DNA of 64,000 nucleotides. It comes from Mesorhizobium sp. M4B.F.Ca.ET.203.01.1.1 (GTDB lineage: Bacteria > Pseudomonadota > Alphaproteobacteria > Rhizobiales > Rhizobiaceae). Positions 62,199 through 64,000 of the stretch are shown piece by piece (the stretch's first letter is position 1; every line of letters starts with the position of its first letter). A program made the translations under genes and the position numbers. The DNA lies in assembly GCF_004791025.1 (NCBI RefSeq), contig NZ_SRUO01000007.1, positions 228,314-292,313 of the forward strand. The letters run 5' to 3'. The notes under the pieces are model-generated. The model searched no databases. It saw only the letters and a program-made list of their open reading frames with translations, and was not told the origin of the DNA.

Positions 62199-62816
62199 AT
62201 GAGGTCAACGGCGGTCGACTACGCGCCGTCCCGCGCCGAAAGGCGTAACTTTCAGCGCGTCCGGGTCAAGATCTATGGGCGCTTCATGCTGGAGGACCGC
62301 ACCGAGCACCCGTGCCAGGTGATCGACATGTCGCCGGGCAATGTGGCGCTGCGGACCGAGCGGGTCGGCATGCCGGGCGAGAAGGTCATCGCCTATATCG
62401 ACCACATCGGCCGCGTCGAGGGCATCGTGACGCGCACCTCGCAGGACGGCTTCGCGATGACGGTCATCGCCTCGGACCGCAAGAAGGACAAGCTTGCAGC
62501 GCAGTTGACCTGGCTTGCCAACAAGCACGAGCTCGACCTGCCGGAAGACCGCCGCCACGAACGCGTCGCGCCGCGCAACCCGATGAGCGTGCTTCAGCTC
62601 ACCGACGGGCGCCAGTACCAGTGCCGCATCATCGACCTGTCGCTCTCGGGCGCGGCGGTCGAGATCGACGTCAAGCCGGCGATCGGCGTCCAGATCATGC
62701 TGGGCACGATGCGCGGCCAGGTGGTGCGTCATTTCGAGGATGGCGTCGCCGTCGAATTCGCCGTCATCCAGCGGCCGGAAACACTGGATTCCGAATTCAA
62801 CACGCCGCGCGCCTGA
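62199..62816 (+). CDS. Double PilZ-domain protein (c-di-GMP receptor candidate)
   Basis: A 205-residue protein with two PilZ-like domains at about 15-95 and 115-195. Each starts with an Arg-rich motif (ERRNFQRVRV; DRRHERVAPR), and the first continues with a D/N-x-S-x-x-G-like segment (IDMSPGNVAL), the second with IIDLSLSGAAVEI. The second domain matches the RxxxR...DxSxxG c-di-GMP pattern well; the first has MSPGN in place of SxxG and may not bind. It is followed by an intrinsic terminator. Confidence 0.88.
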   Translation: MRSTAVDYAPSRAERRNFQRVRVKIYGRFMLEDRTEHPCQVIDMSPGNVALRTERVGMPGEKVIAYIDHIGRVEGIVTRTSQDGFAMTVIASDRKKDKLAAQLTWLANKHELDLPEDRRHERVAPRNPMSVLQLTDGRQYQCRIIDLSLSGAAVEIDVKPAIGVQIMLGTMRGQVVRHFEDGVAVEFAVIQRPETLDSEFNTPRA

Positions 62817-62840
62817 CGAACGGCGCGCGACCAGAAACGG

Positions 62841-62868
62841 AACCGGCCCCATAGCGGCCGGTTTTTTG
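62841..62868 (+). terminator. Intrinsic terminator after the PilZ gene
   Basis: An 8-bp stem AACCGGCC / GGCCGGTT with a seven-base loop, followed by a T-run, lies 24 bases after the PilZ stop codon. Confidence 0.9.
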
Positions 62869-63052
62869 TTTCGCGCCTGCCCCGCACCCGCCTGAGCTCG
62901 TCAAGGAACAACGGCCGTTCGGCGAAATGCCGTGCTTAAGAAGGCCGTCAAAATTTTAGATCAAGCTAATTCAAATTTTATGCTTATTCTATTGGGGTTT
63001 TACTCAATGTCTACTTCGGGTTTTTGCGTCAAATAAATCCGACTGTGGGATG

Positions 63053-63072
63053 GTCTCCTCGAACGGGGAGAC
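63053..63072 (+). promoter_or_regulatory. Hairpin that can sequester the Shine-Dalgarno of the BTLCP gene
   Basis: GTCTCC (63053-63058) pairs with GGAGAC (63067-63072) around an 8-base loop. The GGGGAG within the right arm is the only Shine-Dalgarno for the ATG at 63079. Folding would block ribosome access, pointing to translational control. Confidence 0.5.
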
Positions 63073-63078
63073 TAAGCA

Positions 63079-63684
63079 ATGAAAAAGACGAGGGGCAAGC
63101 TATTGCTCATGGCAATAGCGATGCAGCTTTCCGCTTGGGGAACGGCATATGCGGGACCGGCCTTCATGCACACCGGCGGCCGCACCACGCAGCCGGTCGG
63201 CCATTATGAATTCTGCCAGAAGCTTTCGCAGGAATGCACCGAACGCACGCCGAAGCAGGCGCCGATCGAACTGACGCGCAAGCTGTGGGCAGCGATCGTC
63301 AACATCAACAATTCGGTCAACACCAGGATCACGCCGCGCACCGACATGGAAATGTGGGGCAAGGAAGAGGTCTGGTCCTACCCCGACAGCGGCTTTGGCG
63401 ACTGCGAGGACTATGCGCTGGAAAAGCGCCGCGAGCTGATGGACATCGGCGTGCCTGCCGGCGCCCTGCTGATGACGGTGGCGCGCCAGCCGAATGGCGA
63501 CGGCCACGCGGTGCTCACCGTGCGCACCAGCCTCGGCGAGTTCATCCTCGACAATCTGCAGCCCAAGGTGATGGCCTGGACCGACACCCCCTACACCTAT
63601 CTCAAGCGCCAATCGACAGAGAATTCGGGCGTTTGGGTGACGATCAATGACGGCCGCGAGGACGCGGTCGCCAGCGTCCGCTAA
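63079..63684 (+). CDS. Transglutaminase-like cysteine peptidase (BTLCP)
   Basis: A 201-residue exported protein of the bacterial transglutaminase-like cysteine peptidase family. The signal peptide ends near AYAG (about 26). The catalytic triad is visible: Cys in GDCEDYALEK (about 113-122), His in GDGHAVLTV, and Asp in FILDNLQ. In Pseudomonas, LapG of this family cleaves an adhesin under c-di-GMP control. The neighbouring PilZ protein makes a similar link attractive but unproved; LapG's partner LapD is not seen here. Confidence 0.9.
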   Translation: MKKTRGKLLLMAIAMQLSAWGTAYAGPAFMHTGGRTTQPVGHYEFCQKLSQECTERTPKQAPIELTRKLWAAIVNINNSVNTRITPRTDMEMWGKEEVWSYPDSGFGDCEDYALEKRRELMDIGVPAGALLMTVARQPNGDGHAVLTVRTSLGEFILDNLQPKVMAWTDTPYTYLKRQSTENSGVWVTINDGREDAVASVR

Positions 63685-64000
63685 GGCGCCAATGCATGCC
63701 GCCCCGTGGGGGAATTTGGGGCGACGGCATGCATGAACAAGTTAAGGGCGTCGCCCTCATGCGACGTGCTTAGGGAGAAAACCCGGTCGAGTCCCCACCC
63801 TCCCCGTCCCCAACGACCGGGTTTTAGGAGCCGGCCCTGTCCCCGGGCCGGCTCCGCCATTTCTGGCCAAGATAGTTTAGACCCCGGCAGGATGATACGG
63901 CTCAGTAGTCCGGATTTCTGTTTGCAGCCGCCTCTGCTACAACAGCAAGCAGCGCAAACCGGGGCCTGGTTGTGGTATCTCCGGCTAGAAATCGAGAGTT
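63685..64000. other. Structured non-coding region, no gene seen
   Basis: It contains three consecutive hairpins. The first is ATGCATGCCG (63692-63701) with CGGCATGCAT (63725-63734). The second is AAAACCCGGTCG (63778-63789) with CGACCGGGTTTT (63814-63825), whose loop is C-rich. The third is GGAGCCGGCCC (63827-63837) with GGGCCGGCTCC (63845-63855). The loop of the second carries CCCTCCCCG, resembling an anti-Shine-Dalgarno. The remainder to 64000 shows no coding sign. It may encode a small RNA or a compound terminator. Confidence 0.55.

Overview
The window looks like chromosome of a Mesorhizobium-type alphaproteobacterium (Hyphomicrobiales). The evidence is high G+C with strong third-position bias, alphaproteobacterial gene orders (rne / amiC-mrcA-prfB; aroQ-accB-accC-aat-DUF2155-NDUFA12; gatB-GNAT), a BA14K-family protein, an RNase E with a large insertion in its S1 domain, and intergenic palindromes of the kind scattered through rhizobial genomes. 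Most of the window is ordinary core genome. It carries transport and catabolic gene clusters and one visibly foreign, decayed segment.

Layout. 1-2.6 kb: the 5' end of tuf, tRNA-Gly and tRNA-Tyr on the same strand, a DMT exporter antisense between tuf and the tRNAs, and rlmB. 2.8-7.5 kb: the glyoxylate-to-glycerate operon gcl-hyi-glxR, divergent from an IclR regulator with palindromic operator candidates between them. 7.5-9.5 kb: a YbaK-type deacylase, small membrane and BA14K proteins, and tRNA-Thr. 9.5-12.1 kb: an accessory segment with an unknown ORF, a DUF2569 protein, a relic of an ATP-dependent DNA ligase and an A/T-richer methyltransferase. 12.1-17.4 kb: TetR plus a polyamine-type ABC operon (substrate-binding protein, two permeases, ATPase) ending in a metallo-beta-lactamase-fold hydrolase. 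17.4-20.9 kb: a second substrate-binding protein, an amidase and a TetR, with no permease. 21.1-23.9 kb: a caspase-like leader fragment and a membrane-anchored, glycine-rich CHAT-domain gene broken by one frameshift just before its catalytic Cys.

24.3-30.2 kb: NAD kinase, an RhlE-type helicase, OmpA lipoprotein, two GFA-family proteins and small secreted proteins. 30.2-39.1 kb: prfB (with programmed +1 frameshift), mrcA, amiC and rne with a long leader. 39.1-43.6 kb: glutaminase, aminotransferase, BepA-like M48 protease and a DsbA-family protein. 43.8-50.2 kb: aroQ, accB, accC, aat, an NTF2-like protein, DUF2155, NDUFA12, panB and panC. 50.2-55.6 kb: GNAT, gatB, a YjhX-type protein without an adjacent partner, a CBS protein, an SDR lacking its catalytic Tyr and Lys, a rhomboid protease and an LVIVD-protein relic. 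55.6-60.9 kb: a ribose-type ABC transporter (ATPase and permease, with the substrate-binding protein encoded convergently) enclosing an Asp-box beta-propeller / MoaD-ThiS pair. 61.4-64 kb: PAS, double PilZ and transglutaminase-like (BTLCP) proteins, then a dense block of hairpins.

No CRISPR array, insertion sequence or prophage was seen. The best candidates for unusual biology are the frameshifted CHAT protein, the propeller/ubiquitin-like pair, the SDR pseudoenzyme, the ligase relic, and the structured 3' end of the window.
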